Of a stretch of DNA of 6,578 nucleotides, positions 5,629 to 6,578 are shown in pieces. Within the stretch, counting starts at the first letter, position 1. Each line of letters starts with the position of its first letter. A program made the translations under genes and the position numbers. The stretch covers positions 1 through 6,578 of the forward strand of contig JANYHY010000122.1 in NCBI GenBank assembly GCA_025362165.1, given 5' to 3'. The stretch comes from Myxococcales bacterium (GTDB lineage Bacteria; Myxococcota_A; Polyangia; Polyangiales; Polyangiaceae). The notes beneath the pieces are model-generated. The model saw nothing but the letters and a program-made list of their open reading frames with translations. It had not been told where the DNA came from and searched no databases.

Positions 5629-6578
5629 TCAGTCCTTCTCCTCTTCGTCGTCTTCTTCTTCGTCCTCTTCGGACTCGTCCGACTCTTCTTCGTCGGACTC
5701 CTCTTCGTCTTCGTCCTCGTCCTCGTCGGCGTCTGCGCCGATGTGCCGATTGCGTGACTCGTCACCGATCGTGAGGTTGCGGAACACGTCCTCGAGGGTC
5801 TGCGCGTCGCGGTGCAGCTCGAGCAAGACCCACCCTTTTTGCACGCAGAGCGAGAAGATCTCCGCGCGAAGATCGTTCTTCTCGTCCGTGGCGAGCGTGT
5901 AGGAGTGGACGCGCTCGTCCGTCGGCAGCTCCGCCATGTTCGCGACGCCGGGCAGACGACGCAGCGCCTCTTCCACCGCCTGCTTGGTCGGAGGGGCGCC
6001 CGTGCCCTTGTATTGAATGCCGTTGGTCGACTCTTGGATCGACACGACGAAGCGGACCTTGCCGCTCTTGGCGCGGATCTCGTCAAGCGGACCGTCCGCG
6101 ACGATGCGCCCTTTGCGGACGATGATCGCGCGAGCGCACGCGGCCTCGACCTCGCTCAAGTTGTGCGTGGAGAGCATGACCGTGCGGTCTTGCCCGATCT
6201 GCTTGAGGTACTCGAGGAACTCCGCCTTCTCGTTCGGGTCGAGGTCGCTGGTCGGCTCGTCCAGGATCAGGATCGGCGGATCGTGGATGAGCGCTTGGGC
6301 CAAGCCGACGCGCTGGCGATAGCCGTGCGACAGGTGGCGGATCTCTTTGCCGAGCACCTGCGCGAGACCGCACACCTCGACGACGTTCTTGGCGCTCTTG
6401 AGGAAGGAGTCATGGTCGAGCTGGCGCAAATCAGCCGCGAAACGCAGGTACTCGAGCACGCTCATGTCGAGATAGAGCGGCGCGCGTTGGGGCAAGTACC
6501 CCATGCTGCGACGCACGCTGAGCGGGTCGTCGAAGACATCGAACCCCCTCACGCGCGCGGTACCGCTCGAAGGAGCGA
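5629..6578 (-). CDS. GldA-like ABC transporter ATP-binding protein, N-terminus outside the window, acidic C-terminal tail
   Basis: 315 residues are visible. The frame stays open to the right edge, and the first residues, APSSGTARVRGFDVFDDP, are the family's usual segment after Walker A. The GTG at 6550-6552 is therefore an internal Val codon; about 50 residues including Walker A lie beyond the window. Visible parts, counted from the first codon in the window: Q-loop in GYLPQ (Q30), signature LSHGYRQR (82-89, the GldA-class variant of LSGGQ), Walker B LILDEP (103-108), D-loop SDLD, and H-loop His in LSTHNL (H138). A C-terminal domain ends at LEDVFRNLT, where related proteins usually stop soon after. 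Here a tail follows whose last 35 residues include 29 Asp/Glu. This is the cytoplasmic motor, energising the GldF-like permease encoded next. The tail coding sequence also carries the permease's ribosome binding site, so translation of the two is probably coupled. TGA stop at 5629-5631. Confidence 0.93.
   Translation of the reverse strand, partial: APSSGTARVRGFDVFDDPLSVRRSMGYLPQRAPLYLDMSVLEYLRFAADLRQLDHDSFLKSAKNVVEVCGLAQVLGKEIRHLSHGYRQRVGLAQALIHDPPILILDEPTSDLDPNEKAEFLEYLKQIGQDRTVMLSTHNLSEVEAACARAIIVRKGRIVADGPLDEIRAKSGKVRFVVSIQESTNGIQYKGTGAPPTKQAVEEALRRLPGVANMAELPTDERVHSYTLATDEKNDLRAEIFSLCVQKGWVLLELHRDAQTLEDVFRNLTIGDESRNRHIGADADEDEDEDEEESDEEESDESEEDEEEDDEEEKD
5633..5637 (-). promoter_or_regulatory. 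Ribosome binding site of the permease, inside the ATPase tail codons
   Basis: AAGGA within GGAGAAGGA on the minus strand, 7 nt before the permease ATG (5623-5625). It overlaps the last ATPase codons and supports the long permease start. Other SD-like purine runs occur throughout the adjacent acidic coding sequence. Confidence 0.75.

Larger units (their letters stand above)
5302..5736 (-). repeat. Purine-rich low-complexity tract spanning the ATPase/permease junction
   Basis: On the minus strand this stretch is dominated by GAN codons (GAA, GAG, GAC) with some TCN serine codons; on the plus strand it is CTT/CTC/TCG triplets. It encodes the acidic tail of the ATPase (5632-5736) and the two acidic blocks of the permease (5434-5568 and 5302-5376). 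Interruptions are the linker coding segment 5377-5433 and the junction and permease start around 5569-5631. The longest uninterrupted pyrimidine run on the plus strand is 29 nt (5318-5346). Nearly all repetition is in multiples of three, so length changes would keep the frame. Confidence 0.85.

Noticed and set aside
5204..5902. Plus-strand frame encoding long poly-Ser runs
   Set aside because: It is the antisense reading of the GAN/TCN-rich acidic coding tract, with the clear permease and ATPase on the other strand.
6550..6552. GTG as the start codon of the ABC ATPase
   Set aside because: The frame stays open to the window edge and the residues before it (APSSGTAR) match the conserved segment after Walker A, so this GTG is an internal Val and the gene is cut by the edge.

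Overview
The window looks like part of the chromosome of a GC-rich Gram-negative bacterium, most likely Myxococcota/Deltaproteobacteria. This is inferred from gene content (an EmrA-type periplasmic adaptor, a Gld-type ABC cassette with a DUF4340 partner, a leucine dehydrogenase) and from the G/C-ending codon style. No rRNA or other marker fixes the taxon. No RNA gene, insertion sequence, integrase or CRISPR array is visible, and base composition is even apart from one low-complexity tract.

Layout from left to right. Positions 1-158 hold the 3' end of a plus-strand EmrA/HlyD-type membrane fusion protein. Positions 159-351 are a gap between convergent genes with no strong hairpin terminator, but with a C-rich, G-poor stretch just after the minus-strand gene. 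Everything from 352 to the right edge is on the minus strand and tightly packed. In transcription order it is: a GldA-like ABC ATPase (6578 to 5629, its N-terminus with Walker A lies outside the window), a GldF-like permease (5625-4495), a GldG-like auxiliary protein (4474-2594), a DUF4340 membrane-anchored protein (2562-1456) and a leucine dehydrogenase (1398-352). Gaps are 3, 20, 31 and 57 nt. The first four almost certainly form one operon. Leucine dehydrogenase is probably co-transcribed, but its function is unrelated and it has a poor ribosome binding site.

Working model. ATPase and permease form the membrane motor. GldG-like and DUF4340 proteins, each anchored by membrane helices with large extracytoplasmic domains, form its periplasmic part. 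Family names refer to gliding in Flavobacterium, but the cassette is widespread in bacteria that do not use Gld motility, and its substrate here is unknown.

The most unusual feature is at the ATPase/permease junction. The ATPase ends in a tail of about 35 residues that is almost all Asp/Glu, and the permease begins with about 125 extra residues made of two acidic blocks and Lys/Ala/Pro linkers, including SSDDEE-like hexapeptide repeats. The two genes are in the same reading frame, separated only by TGA-GCC-ATG. The acidic tract therefore straddles a single in-frame stop and could be a split linker of a former fusion, or a local triplet-repeat expansion. A second oddity is a Met/Pro-rich PPGM repeat tail on the DUF4340 protein.
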